A DNA stretch of 64,000 bases. It comes from Pseudomonas linyingensis. GTDB taxonomy: Bacteria; Pseudomonadota; Gammaproteobacteria; Pseudomonadales; Pseudomonadaceae. The position numbers and the translations under genes were made by a program. Below the pieces are notes generated by a model, which saw only the letters and a list, made by a program, of their open reading frames with translations, was not told the origin of the DNA and ran no database searches. Location of the stretch: the NCBI RefSeq assembly GCF_900109175.1, contig NZ_FNZE01000003.1, forward strand, positions 297,502-361,501. Direction: 5' to 3'. This document shows, one piece after another, positions 34,544-42,318 of the stretch (positions are counted from its first letter, which is position 1; the number at the start of each line of letters is the position of its first letter).

Positions 34544-35923
34544 TCACAGCTTGCTGTCGGCTTTCAGGCCGATGCTGAACTGCTCGATGTAGGCGTTCGG
34601 CTGGCGCCCGTCATAGGTAAGGCCGTCGATGAAGTCGCTGCTCGGTGCGCGGAAGCCTTCTTCGGTTGCTGCCGGGAAGTCGGCGGCCTTGGCCTTGCCC
34701 TCGGCGACCAGTTCGCTGGCGGCGGATTGGTAGATCTCCGGCAGGTAGACCTTCTTGGCGGTCTCGAAGTACCAGGAATCTGGCTTGGCCTCGCCGATCT
34801 GGCCCCAGCGGCGCATCTGGGTCAGGTACCAGATGGCGTCGGAGTAGTAGGGGTAGGTCGCGTTGTGGCGGAAGAACACGTTGAAGTCGGGGACTGCGCG
34901 CTTGTCGCCCTTCTCGTACTCGAAGGTGCCGGTCATCGAGTTGGCGATCACCTTGGCGTCGGCGCCGACGTACTCGGGACGGGCGAGGATCTCTACCGCC
35001 TCGGCGCGGTTGGCGTTGTCGTTCTCGTCCAGCCACATGGCGGCGCGGATCAGGGCCTTGACCAGGCGCTTGTGGGTTTCCGGATTGGCCTCGGCCCAGG
35101 CCTTGGACACGCCGAGGACCTTTTCCGGGTTGTTCTTCCAGATTTCGTAGTCGGTGACCACCGGTACGCCGATGCCCTTGAACACCGCGGCCTGGTTCCA
35201 CGGCTCGCCCACGCTGTAGCCATGGATGGTGCCGGCTTCCATGGTGGCCGGCATCTGCGGCGGCGGCGTCACCGAGAGCAGCGCGTCGGCGCTCAGGGTG
35301 CCGGTGATGTCGCCCTTGGCCGGGGCGTAGTAGCCGGGGTTGATGCCGCCGGCGGCCAGCCAGTAGCGCAGCTCGTAGTTGTGGGTGGATACCGGGAACA
35401 CCATGCCGAGGTTGAACGGCTTGCCCTTGGCCTTGTACTGGTCGATCACCGGCTTCAGGGCGTCGGCCTTGATCGGGTGCACCGGCTTGCCGTTTGCCAT
35501 CGGCACGTGTTTCTTCATCTCCGCCCACACCGCGTTGGACACGGTGATGGCGTTGCCGTTGAGGTCCATGGAGAAGGCGGTGACCACGTCGGCCTTGGTG
35601 CCGAAGCCGATGGTGGCGCCCAGCGGCTGGCCGGCCAGCATGTGCGCGCCATCCAGCTCGCCGGTGATCACGCGGTCGAGCAGCACCTTCCAGTTGGCCT
35701 GGGCCTCGAGGCTGACGTACAGCCCCTCGTCCTCGAAGAAGCCCTTCTCGTAGGCGATGGCCAGCGGTGCCATGTCGGTGAGTTTGATGAAGCCGAGCTT
35801 GAGCTCTTCCTTCTCCGGATCGGCGGCCAGGGCGATGGAGCTGGCCAGCGGGGCGAGCAGCAGGGTGGCGGCGCAGGACAGGCTGGCCAGGGCATGCTTG
35901 AAGCGGCGACTGCGAATTTTCAT
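34544..35923 (-). CDS. nasF: Nitrate-binding periplasmic protein
   Basis: This 459-residue receptor of the NrtA/NasF family has a signal peptide ([20 protein letters not shown], cleaved near [10 protein letters not shown]). [31 protein letters not shown] and [16 protein letters not shown] are conserved nitrate/nitrite-binding segments. NasS, encoded nearby, is a cytoplasmic relative that uses the same fold to sense nitrate. The gene starts the nasFED operon, with its own sigma-54 promoter and attenuator. Confidence 0.94.
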   Translation of the reverse strand: MKIRSRRFKHALASLSCAATLLLAPLASSIALAADPEKEELKLGFIKLTDMAPLAIAYEKGFFEDEGLYVSLEAQANWKVLLDRVITGELDGAHMLAGQPLGATIGFGTKADVVTAFSMDLNGNAITVSNAVWAEMKKHVPMANGKPVHPIKADALKPVIDQYKAKGKPFNLGMVFPVSTHNYELRYWLAAGGINPGYYAPAKGDITGTLSADALLSVTPPPQMPATMEAGTIHGYSVGEPWNQAAVFKGIGVPVVTDYEIWKNNPEKVLGVSKAWAEANPETHKRLVKALIRAAMWLDENDNANRAEAVEILARPEYVGADAKVIANSMTGTFEYEKGDKRAVPDFNVFFRHNATYPYYSDAIWYLTQMRRWGQIGEAKPDSWYFETAKKVYLPEIYQSAASELVAEGKAKAADFPAATEEGFRAPSSDFIDGLTYDGRQPNAYIEQFSIGLKADSKL

Positions 35924-35947
35924 GGCGAATTCTCGGGGTCAGAAACG

Positions 35948-36045
35948 AAAAAAGACGTCGCAAGCGCACCGATCCTGCGGGGATCAGCTGGCTTTTGACG
36001 TCTTTGTCAGTTCGTCTCGATCACCGCCGTTGGCGATCCGAAGAC
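35948..36045 (-). promoter_or_regulatory. Nitrate-responsive antiterminator leader of nasF (ANTAR/NasT target)
   Basis: On the minus strand a 7-bp stem GATCGCC/GGTGATC closes the hexaloop AACGGC (loop at 36026-36031; A1, G4). An outer GTCT/AGAC pair extends it (36014-36045). GACAAAGACGTC then begins the terminator; its outer arms AAAGACGTC and GACGTCTTT (35951-36005) enclose a smaller GATCC/GGATC hairpin and are followed by TTTTTT. The run ends 25 nt before the nasF ATG. Confidence 0.8.
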
Positions 36046-36062
36046 GGATGTACAGTCACTAT

Positions 36063-36078
36063 TGCAAGGGGCTTGCCA
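36063..36078 (-). promoter_or_regulatory. Sigma-54 promoter of nasFED
   Basis: The minus strand reads TGGCAAGCCCCTTGCA, a full match to the invariant GG/GC doublets with a perfect TTGCA. The predicted start is near 36052. An inverted repeat CACAAGC...GCTTGTG (36098-36121) lies just upstream. Confidence 0.85.
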
Positions 36079-36368
36079 GTTTTTCGGATCACCGGCACAC
36101 AAGCGCGGAGGCGTGCTTGTGCTGCCCGGTTTATGCCAATAAGTGCTTTTGAATCAAGGGGTTGCTGTTTTCTGCGGGCCGGCGGGCGGTTTCCGGCGGG
36201 CGACTGACGCGCTTGCGCGGTGGGTCATGGCTGTGCATGGGGGCTGCGCGCTGGGCACTTTTGGTTCATGACGGCCGCTTGGGGCAGAATGGTTCATGGC
36301 TGACCGCAAGGCTGGAAAATTCCTTGGTCCGGTCGCCAGTCTGCCGACCGAACCGCCTGGAGCACGCG

Positions 36369-37295
36369 ATGTCCCGCATTGTCACCCTGACCCTCAACCC
36401 GGCGATGGATCTCTCGACTGGAGTCGATCGGGTCGAACCGACCCGCAAGCTGCGCTGCAGCCTGCCGCACTACGATCCGGGCGGCGGCGGCATCAACGTG
36501 GCGCGGGTGGTCGCCACCCTCGGCGGCGATGCCGTGGCGGTCTACCCGGCCGGCGGTCCATTCGGCGACATGCTGCAGCGCATGCTGGACGAGCTAGGGG
36601 TGGAGCAGGTGCGGGTGCCGATAGCCGGCGACACCCGCGAGAGCTTCACCGTCGACGAGGGTGACACGGGGTTGCAGTACCGCTTCGTCCTGCCCGGCCC
36701 GGAACTGGCCGCGGCCGAGCAGCAGGCCTGCCTCGACGCCATCGCCGCGCTCGATCCGCTGCCCGGCTACGTGGTGCTCAGCGGCAGCTTCCCACCCGGC
36801 GTGGCGTTGGGCTTCTTCGACGAGGTGGCCGCGCTGGCGCGGCGCATCGGCGCGCGCCTGGTGCTCGACTGCTCGGGCGAGGCGCTGCAGTACGCGGCCG
36901 GCCAGGGCGGCATCCATCTGCTCAAGCCGAGCCTCAGCGAGCTGGCCACGCTGGCGGGTGGCAAGCTGGAGGGCGAAGCCGCCCAGGAAGCGGCGTTGCG
37001 CGGCCTGATCGCGCGAGGTGTGGCGGAGATCATCGTGCTGTCGCTGGGCGGCGAGGGCGCGGTACTGGCCAGCCAGGCGGGCGTTGAGCGCTTCGCGCCG
37101 CTGGACGTGCCGGTGTGCAGCGCGGTGGGCGCCGGCGACAGCATGGTCGGCGCCATGGTCCTGGCCCTGAGCCGTGGCTGGAGCCTGTGCGAGGCGGTGC
37201 GCTACGGCATCGCCGCCGGCTCGGCGACCATCATGCGCCCGGGCACCGAGCTGTGCCGGGTGGAGGATGTCGAGCGGCTGTTTGGTGCGGTTTGA
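36369..37295 (+). CDS. pfkB: PfkB-family 6-phosphofructokinase / 1-phosphofructokinase-type sugar kinase
   Basis: This 308-residue ribokinase-fold kinase has TLTLNPAMDLSTGVDRVEPT and KLRCSLPHYDPGGGGINVAR at the N-terminus. The ATP/anion motif is SAVGAGDSMVGAMVLAL with the catalytic Asp. It aligns well by eye with E. coli PfkB along its length, including KPSLSELATLAG. FruK-type 1-phosphofructokinase is the alternative. Most pseudomonads are described as lacking 6-phosphofructokinase, so the true substrate matters. It is divergent from nasF and convergent with the aminotransferase gene. Confidence 0.85.
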   Translation: MSRIVTLTLNPAMDLSTGVDRVEPTRKLRCSLPHYDPGGGGINVARVVATLGGDAVAVYPAGGPFGDMLQRMLDELGVEQVRVPIAGDTRESFTVDEGDTGLQYRFVLPGPELAAAEQQACLDAIAALDPLPGYVVLSGSFPPGVALGFFDEVAALARRIGARLVLDCSGEALQYAAGQGGIHLLKPSLSELATLAGGKLEGEAAQEAALRGLIARGVAEIIVLSLGGEGAVLASQAGVERFAPLDVPVCSAVGAGDSMVGAMVLALSRGWSLCEAVRYGIAAGSATIMRPGTELCRVEDVERLFGAV

Positions 37296-37316
37296 AAGAC
37301 GTCGCGGTGCCGCTCT

Positions 37317-37399
37317 TGTAGGAGGCGCGACCTCGCGGCGATGCGGGCGATAGCCCGCCATGCCAGCAAGAGCATCGCCCCGAGGTCGGGCCTCCTACA
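37317..37399. repeat. REP-type inverted repeat pair
   Basis: TGTAGGAGGCGCGACCTCG (37317-37335) is repeated inverted at 37381-37399 with one mismatch. The 45 bp between holds a smaller CGGGC-GATA-GCCCG hairpin. TGTAGGAG at the edge is the typical pseudomonad REP head. It lies between convergent pfkB and alaC-type genes and may serve as a terminator. Confidence 0.7.
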
Positions 37400-37414
37400 T
37401 GGGGTCGCTTAGGT

Positions 37415-38650
37415 TCAGCTGGCGCTGTCGCCCTTCGCCGCCTTGGCCGGCAGCAGGCCGTCGGCGCGGAACATGGCCTTGATGCCACGGATCGCCTGGC
37501 GGGTGCGGTCGAGGTTCTCGATCAGGGCGAAGCGCACGTGGTCGTCACCGTAGTCGCCGAAGCCGATGCCGGGTGAGACGCAGACCTTGGCTTCCAGCAG
37601 CAGCTTCTTGGCGAACTCCAGCGAGCCGAGGTGGGCGTAGGCTTCGGGGATCTTCGCCCAGATGTACATCGCCGCCTTGGGCTTCTCGACCATCCAGCCG
37701 ATCTCGTGCAGGCCCTTGACCAGCACGTTGCGGCGCTCGCAGTACTTGTCGGCGATGTCGCGCACGCACTGCTGGTCGCCTTCCAGCGCGGCGATGGCCG
37801 CCACCTGCAGCGGGGTGAAGGTGCCGTAGTCGTGGTAGCTCTTGATCCGCGCCAGGGCGCTGACCAGTTCCTGGTTGCCGACCATGAAGCCGATCCGCCA
37901 GCCGGCCATGTTGTAGCTCTTCGATAGGGTGAAGAACTCCACGGCGACGTCCTTGGCGCCCGGCACCTGCATGATCGACGGCGCCTTCCAGCCGTCGAAG
38001 ACGATGTCGGCATAGGCCAGGTCGTGGACCACGAGGATGTCGTACTGCTTGGCCAGGGCCACCACGCGCTCGAAGAAGTCCAGCTCCACGCACTGCGCGG
38101 TGGGATTGGAGGGGAAGCCGATGATCATCATTTTCGGCTTGGGGATCGACTCGCGGATCGCCCGCTCCAGCTCGGCGAAGAAGTCGACGCCGGGCACCAG
38201 CGGCACCGAGCGCACCTGGGCGCCGGCGATCACCGCGCCGTAGATGTGGATCGGGTAGCTGGGGTTGGGTACCAGCACGGTGTCGCCATGGTCGAGGGTG
38301 GCCAGCATCAGGTGCGCCAGGCCTTCCTTGGAGCCGATGGTGACGATGGCTTCGCTGTCCGGGTCGATCTCCACCTGGTAGCGATCCTGGTACCAGCGCG
38401 AGATGGCGCGACGCAGGCGCGGGATGCCGCGGGAAGTGGAGTAGCCGTGGGTGTCGTCGCGCTGGGCGACCTGCACCAGTTTCTCGACGATATGCGGCGG
38501 GGTGGCGCCGTCGGGGTTGCCCATGCTGAAGTCGATGATGTCCTCGCCACGGCGGCGGGCGGCCATCTTCAGTTCGGCGGTGATGTTGAAGACGTAGGGG
38601 GGGAGGCGATCGATGCGCGCGAAGCGGCGCCCGGAACGGGAGTCGGTCAT
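37415..38650 (-). CDS. alaC: Alanine-type aminotransferase (AlaC family)
   Basis: This 411-residue class I/II PLP aminotransferase has the PLP Lys in [15 protein letters not shown], the Asp/Tyr pair in [30 protein letters not shown] and [10 protein letters not shown]. It matches the AlaC group, which interconverts alanine and glutamate. The ATG at 38650 ([21 protein letters not shown]) is chosen over a longer frame. It lies between pfkB and nasT with no evident functional link to either. Confidence 0.88.
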   Translation of the reverse strand: MTDSRSGRRFARIDRLPPYVFNITAELKMAARRRGEDIIDFSMGNPDGATPPHIVEKLVQVAQRDDTHGYSTSRGIPRLRRAISRWYQDRYQVEIDPDSEAIVTIGSKEGLAHLMLATLDHGDTVLVPNPSYPIHIYGAVIAGAQVRSVPLVPGVDFFAELERAIRESIPKPKMMIIGFPSNPTAQCVELDFFERVVALAKQYDILVVHDLAYADIVFDGWKAPSIMQVPGAKDVAVEFFTLSKSYNMAGWRIGFMVGNQELVSALARIKSYHDYGTFTPLQVAAIAALEGDQQCVRDIADKYCERRNVLVKGLHEIGWMVEKPKAAMYIWAKIPEAYAHLGSLEFAKKLLLEAKVCVSPGIGFGDYGDDHVRFALIENLDRTRQAIRGIKAMFRADGLLPAKAAKGDSAS

Positions 38651-38762
38651 GAGTTTTCTCGAATACGTAAGCGCCCGGAACCGTCCGAGCGACGTTGGCC
38701 AGTGCGCTGGCCTGCGCGAAGCAAAATACGCCGGCGCGCGCGTGCTGTCGAGAGGGGCTTGT

Positions 38763-38808
38763 GCTGTTTGACCGTTGCCGCGCGGGCGCGCGGCAACGGT
38801 CAAACAGC
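38763..38808. terminator. 21-bp perfect hairpin after nasT
   Basis: GCTGTTTGACCGTTGCCGCGC (38763-38783) pairs perfectly with 38788-38808 around GGGC. It lies 14 nt past the nasT stop and before the alaC-type start on the same strand. A long U-tract is missing, but the stem should stop or trim the nasST message. Confidence 0.6.
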
Positions 38809-38822
38809 GCGTTGGAATCGGC

Positions 38823-39401
38823 TCAATTGCCGAGCATCTCGTGCATCGAGATGATCTGCTCGGCCACCTGGATCAGCTTCTGCTGCTTGCTCATCGCCTG
38901 GCGGCGCATCAGGGTGTAGGCCTCTTCCTCGTTGCACTGGCGCATCTTCATCAGCAGGCCCTTGGCCAGCTCGATGCGCTTGCGCTCAGCCATCTGCTGG
39001 TCGCGGGCGTTGAGCTGGGCACGCAGGGCCTGGTCGCTCTCGAATCGTGCCATGGCCACGTCGAGGATTGGCTGCAGGCGCTGGGCATGGATACCCTCGA
39101 CGATGTAGGCGCTGACCCCGGACTGGATGGCCTGGCGCATCACGCCGGGGTCGTGCTCGTCGGTGAACATGACGATCGGGTGCGGTTGGTCGCGGCTGAG
39201 CAGGCAGACCTGCTCCATGACGTCGCGTCCGGGCGATTCACTGTCGATCAGGATCACGTCCGGGCGTACTGCGGCTACCCGCGCCGGCAGGTCGACGGTC
39301 AGGCCGGACTCGTCGACCACCTCGAAGCCGGCTTCGGTCAGCGCGCTCTTCAGGCGGCCGACCTTCTTCGCGGTGTCGTTGATCAGGAGAATGCGCAACA
39401 T
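38823..39401 (-). CDS. nasT: NasT, ANTAR-domain antiterminator of nitrate assimilation
   Basis: This 192-residue protein has an N-terminal receiver-like domain ([32 protein letters not shown] in the phosphoacceptor region) and a C-terminal ANTAR domain ([20 protein letters not shown], then [18 protein letters not shown]). ANTAR proteins bind paired hexaloop hairpins in RNA and prevent termination. NasS holds NasT inactive until nitrate binds. Three matching leaders (nirB, narK, nasF) lie in this window. The gene follows nasS by 18 bp. Confidence 0.95.
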   Translation of the reverse strand: MLRILLINDTAKKVGRLKSALTEAGFEVVDESGLTVDLPARVAAVRPDVILIDSESPGRDVMEQVCLLSRDQPHPIVMFTDEHDPGVMRQAIQSGVSAYIVEGIHAQRLQPILDVAMARFESDQALRAQLNARDQQMAERKRIELAKGLLMKMRQCNEEEAYTLMRRQAMSKQQKLIQVAEQIISMHEMLGN

Positions 39402-39419
39402 GTACAGAACTCCTGCGGA

Positions 39420-40631
39420 TCAGAGGGCCAGTGACTGGCGTTCGGCCAGCGCGTGCAGCTCGAAGCTGCAGGCGTAGCCGGCCGGGTCGCTGCCGTCCCA
39501 CACCTTGCCATCCTGCAGGGTGGAACTGCGCATGGACTCCGGCACGGCGATGCCCAGCGCACCTGCCGCCTCGCGATACAGGGCGAGCTGATGTACCTCG
39601 CCAGCAAGCTCATGATACTGCGGATCGTCGCGCAGCAGACCCCAGCGGCGGAACTGGGTGAGGAACCAGATGCCGTCGGACAGGTAGGGCATGTTCACCG
39701 CGCCTTCGGCGAAGAAGCGCAGCGGGTGGGCGTCCAGCCAGGCGTGGCCGAGGCCGTCCTGGTAGTGGCCGAGAAAGCGCGGCTCCAGGGTGCTTGCCGG
39801 GGCATTGACGAACTCAGCGGCGCTCAACAGTTGGGCGGTACTGCGGCGATTCTCCGGGCTTTCGTCGATGAAACGGCTGGCCTCGAGCAGCGCCATGCTT
39901 AGGGCGCGGGCGCTGTTGGGGCACTGCTCGACGAACTCGCGGGTGACGCCGAGGACCTTTTCCGGGTGATCCGGCCAGATCGACTGGCTGGTGGCGATGG
40001 TGAAGCCCAGGCCCTCGTCCACCGCGTGGGCGCCCCAGGGATCGCCGGCGCAGAAGCCGTCGATACGCCCGGCGCGCAGGTGGGTGACCATCTGTGCGGG
40101 CGGCACCACCACGCTGTTGACGTCGGCGAGCGGATGGATGCCGTGGCCGGCCAGCCAGTAGTACAACCACAGGGCATGGGTGCCGGTGGGGAAGGTGTGG
40201 GCGAAGGTGAGTTTCGCACCGCTGTGGTGCGTATGCTCGCGCAGTGCCTCGGCAGAGGTCACGCCGGCCTCGCGCAGCGCCGTGCTCAGGTTGATCGACT
40301 GACCGTTCTGGTTCAGGCCCATGAGGATGGCCATGGGCGTGGCCGGGCTGCCGATGCCCAGGTGGGTGCCGTAGACCTGGCCATAGAGCATCTGCGCGGC
40401 ATCCAGTTCGCCGCTGACCAGCTTGTCGCGCAGGCCGGCCCAGGAGGCCTGGCGGCGCAGGTTGAGGGTCAGTCCGTAGGGCTGGGCGAAGCCCTGGGTG
40501 GCGGCAACGATCAACGACGCCGAGTCGGCCAGGGCCATGAAGCCGAGGTCGAGGACGTTCTTTTCCGGGGCATCCGAGCCGGCGACCCAGGACAGGGCGT
40601 CGTGGCGGGGGGCGGGGGTATGGTCGGGCAT
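39420..40631 (-). CDS. nasS: NasS, cytoplasmic nitrate sensor
   Basis: This 403-residue protein is a homologue of NrtA/NasF but starts MPDHTPAPRHDALSWVAGSD with no signal peptide, so it stays in the cytoplasm. VLDLGFMALADSASLIVAAT, AQMLYGQVYGTHLGIG and CAGDPWGAHAVDEG match the nitrate-binding fold. Known NasS proteins bind nitrate and release NasT. The ATG at 40631 is chosen over a longer frame that runs through the sigma-54 promoter. Confidence 0.93.
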   Translation of the reverse strand: MPDHTPAPRHDALSWVAGSDAPEKNVLDLGFMALADSASLIVAATQGFAQPYGLTLNLRRQASWAGLRDKLVSGELDAAQMLYGQVYGTHLGIGSPATPMAILMGLNQNGQSINLSTALREAGVTSAEALREHTHHSGAKLTFAHTFPTGTHALWLYYWLAGHGIHPLADVNSVVVPPAQMVTHLRAGRIDGFCAGDPWGAHAVDEGLGFTIATSQSIWPDHPEKVLGVTREFVEQCPNSARALSMALLEASRFIDESPENRRSTAQLLSAAEFVNAPASTLEPRFLGHYQDGLGHAWLDAHPLRFFAEGAVNMPYLSDGIWFLTQFRRWGLLRDDPQYHELAGEVHQLALYREAAGALGIAVPESMRSSTLQDGKVWDGSDPAGYACSFELHALAERQSLAL

Positions 40632-40680
40632 GACAGGTTCCAGAGACGGGCAGGGCAGGTGGGCTGCATGCCTGCGATAA

Positions 40681-40696
40681 AGCAAGCCGTATGCCA
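40681..40696 (-). promoter_or_regulatory. Sigma-54 promoter of nasST
   Basis: The minus strand reads TGGCATACGGCTTGCT, with perfect GG/GC doublets and spacing. Transcription would start about 40 nt before the nasS ATG. No hexaloop hairpin or terminator lies in that short leader, so the sensor genes escape their own attenuation. Confidence 0.8.
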
Positions 40697-40869
40697 GTGT
40701 GGCGGCTGATCGTGCAAACGAGGCTTTCGCCACGTCCCATGGTGTATGCCTGTGCACCAAATGAGGCCGCAGCCGGCCAGGGCGATGGCCTTGGGTGGTT
40801 GCTCCGGCGCGCGGGTCTCACTACAGTCCTTTCAAGGGCTTATCGAACAAGCCGAGGCAGGGGGCCGCC

Positions 40870-42318
40870 GTGATCCAGTTTCTGCTCAACCGCGAGCTGC
40901 GCTGCGAGACTGCGCTCGATCCGAATCTGACGGTGCTCGAATACCTGCGCCGCCATCTCGGCCGCAGCGGCACCAAGGAGGGCTGTGCGTCGGGCGACTG
41001 CGGTGCCTGCACCGTGGTGGTCGCCGAGCCGGACCCGGCCGCCAACGGCGCGCGGCTGCGCTATCGCAGCCTGAACTCCTGCCTGACCTTCATGTCCGCC
41101 CTGCACGGCAAGCAACTGATCACCGTCGAGGATCTCGGTCAGCCGGGGCATCTGCATGGCGTGCAGCAGGCGATGGCCGACTGCCACGGCAGCCAGTGCG
41201 GCTTCTGCACACCGGGTTTCGTCATGTCGCTGTTTGCCCTGCAGAAGGGCTGCGCCGCTTACGACCGCGCGCAGGCGGTCGATGCGCTGACCGGCAACCT
41301 GTGCCGCTGCACCGGCTACCGGCCGATCATCGCCGCCGCCGAACAGGCCTGCACACAGCGACAGGCCGACAGCTTCGAGCGCCATGAAGCCGAAACCCTG
41401 GCCGCGTTGCAGGTCATCGCCAGCCAGGGCGATGCCGGGCTGGAGCGTAGCGAGCGGCGCTGCCTGCTGCCGCAGACGCTGGACGAGTTGGCGGAAATCT
41501 ATCGGGCCCAGCCGCAGGCCCGCCTGCTGGCCGGCGGCACCGACCTGGCGCTGGAGGTAACCCAGCAGCACCACGAGCTGCCGCTACTGATCGACCTCGG
41601 CCGGGTGGCCGAACTCAAGTGCATCGAATTCAGCGACACACATGTGGAAATTGGCGCCGGGGTGGCGTTGAGCGACTGCCAGGCCGTGCTGGCCGACGAA
41701 TACCCGGACTTCGGCGCGCTGCTGGCGCGCTTCGCCTCGTGGCAGATCCGCAACCGCGCCACCCTGGGCGGCAATCTCGGCAACGCCTCGCCGATCGGCG
41801 ACACGCCCCCGCTGCTGATCGCCCTCGGCGCCGAGCTGCTGCTGCGCTGTGGCGCGCAGCGGCGCACCCTGGCACTGGAGGAGTTTTTCCGCGACTACCG
41901 GGTCACCGCGCTGGCGCCCGGCGAGCTGATCGAGAGCATCCGCGTGCCGCGCCCCGTGGCGGGGCAGGCGTTGCGCGCCTACAAGGTCAGCAAGCGCCTG
42001 GACGACGACATTTCCGCCGTGTGCGCGGCGTTCAATCTGCACCTGCGCGACGGCGTGGTGAGCGAGGCGCGCATAGCCTTCGGCGGCATGGCGGAGATTC
42101 CCAAGCGTGCCCGCGCCTGCGAGCAGGCGCTGATCGGTACGCGCGGCGAGGAGACGGCCATCGAGCACGCCTGCCAGGCACTGGCCGGCGAATTCAGCCC
42201 GCTCGACGATCTGCGCGCCAGCGCGGCCTACCGCCTGTGGGTCGCGCAGAACCTGCTGCGCCGCTGCTTCATCGAGCTGCAACAGCCCTCCGTGGCCACT
42301 CGGGTGTATTCGGCATGA
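40870..42318 (+). CDS. xdhA: Xanthine dehydrogenase small subunit (FeS/FAD)
   Basis: This 482-residue subunit carries both [2Fe-2S] clusters (CASGDCGACTVVV; CHGSQCGFCTPGFVMS with NLCRCTGYRPI) and an FAD domain (RLLAGGTDLALEV, NRATLGGNLGNASPIGDTPP). I chose the GTG at 40870, giving MIQFLLNRELRC as in other XdhA proteins. An ATG 75 nt upstream would add residues unlike the family. It begins xdhABC, which oxidises hypoxanthine and xanthine to urate for nitrogen scavenging. Confidence 0.93.
   Translation: MIQFLLNRELRCETALDPNLTVLEYLRRHLGRSGTKEGCASGDCGACTVVVAEPDPAANGARLRYRSLNSCLTFMSALHGKQLITVEDLGQPGHLHGVQQAMADCHGSQCGFCTPGFVMSLFALQKGCAAYDRAQAVDALTGNLCRCTGYRPIIAAAEQACTQRQADSFERHEAETLAALQVIASQGDAGLERSERRCLLPQTLDELAEIYRAQPQARLLAGGTDLALEVTQQHHELPLLIDLGRVAELKCIEFSDTHVEIGAGVALSDCQAVLADEYPDFGALLARFASWQIRNRATLGGNLGNASPIGDTPPLLIALGAELLLRCGAQRRTLALEEFFRDYRVTALAPGELIESIRVPRPVAGQALRAYKVSKRLDDDISAVCAAFNLHLRDGVVSEARIAFGGMAEIPKRARACEQALIGTRGEETAIEHACQALAGEFSPLDDLRASAAYRLWVAQNLLRRCFIELQQPSVATRVYSA

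Noticed and set aside
36098..36121. CACAAGC...GCTTGTG inverted repeat upstream of nasF as an enhancer or operator
   Set aside because: It does not match a site I know and is too close to the -24 element for a typical enhancer. It is noted only within the nasF promoter entry.
40640..40869. Sigma-54 promoter for xdhA
   Set aside because: TGGCGGCTGATCGTGCAA and TGGCCTTGGGTGGTTGC look similar, but the spacing between the GG and GC doublets is one or two bases too long.
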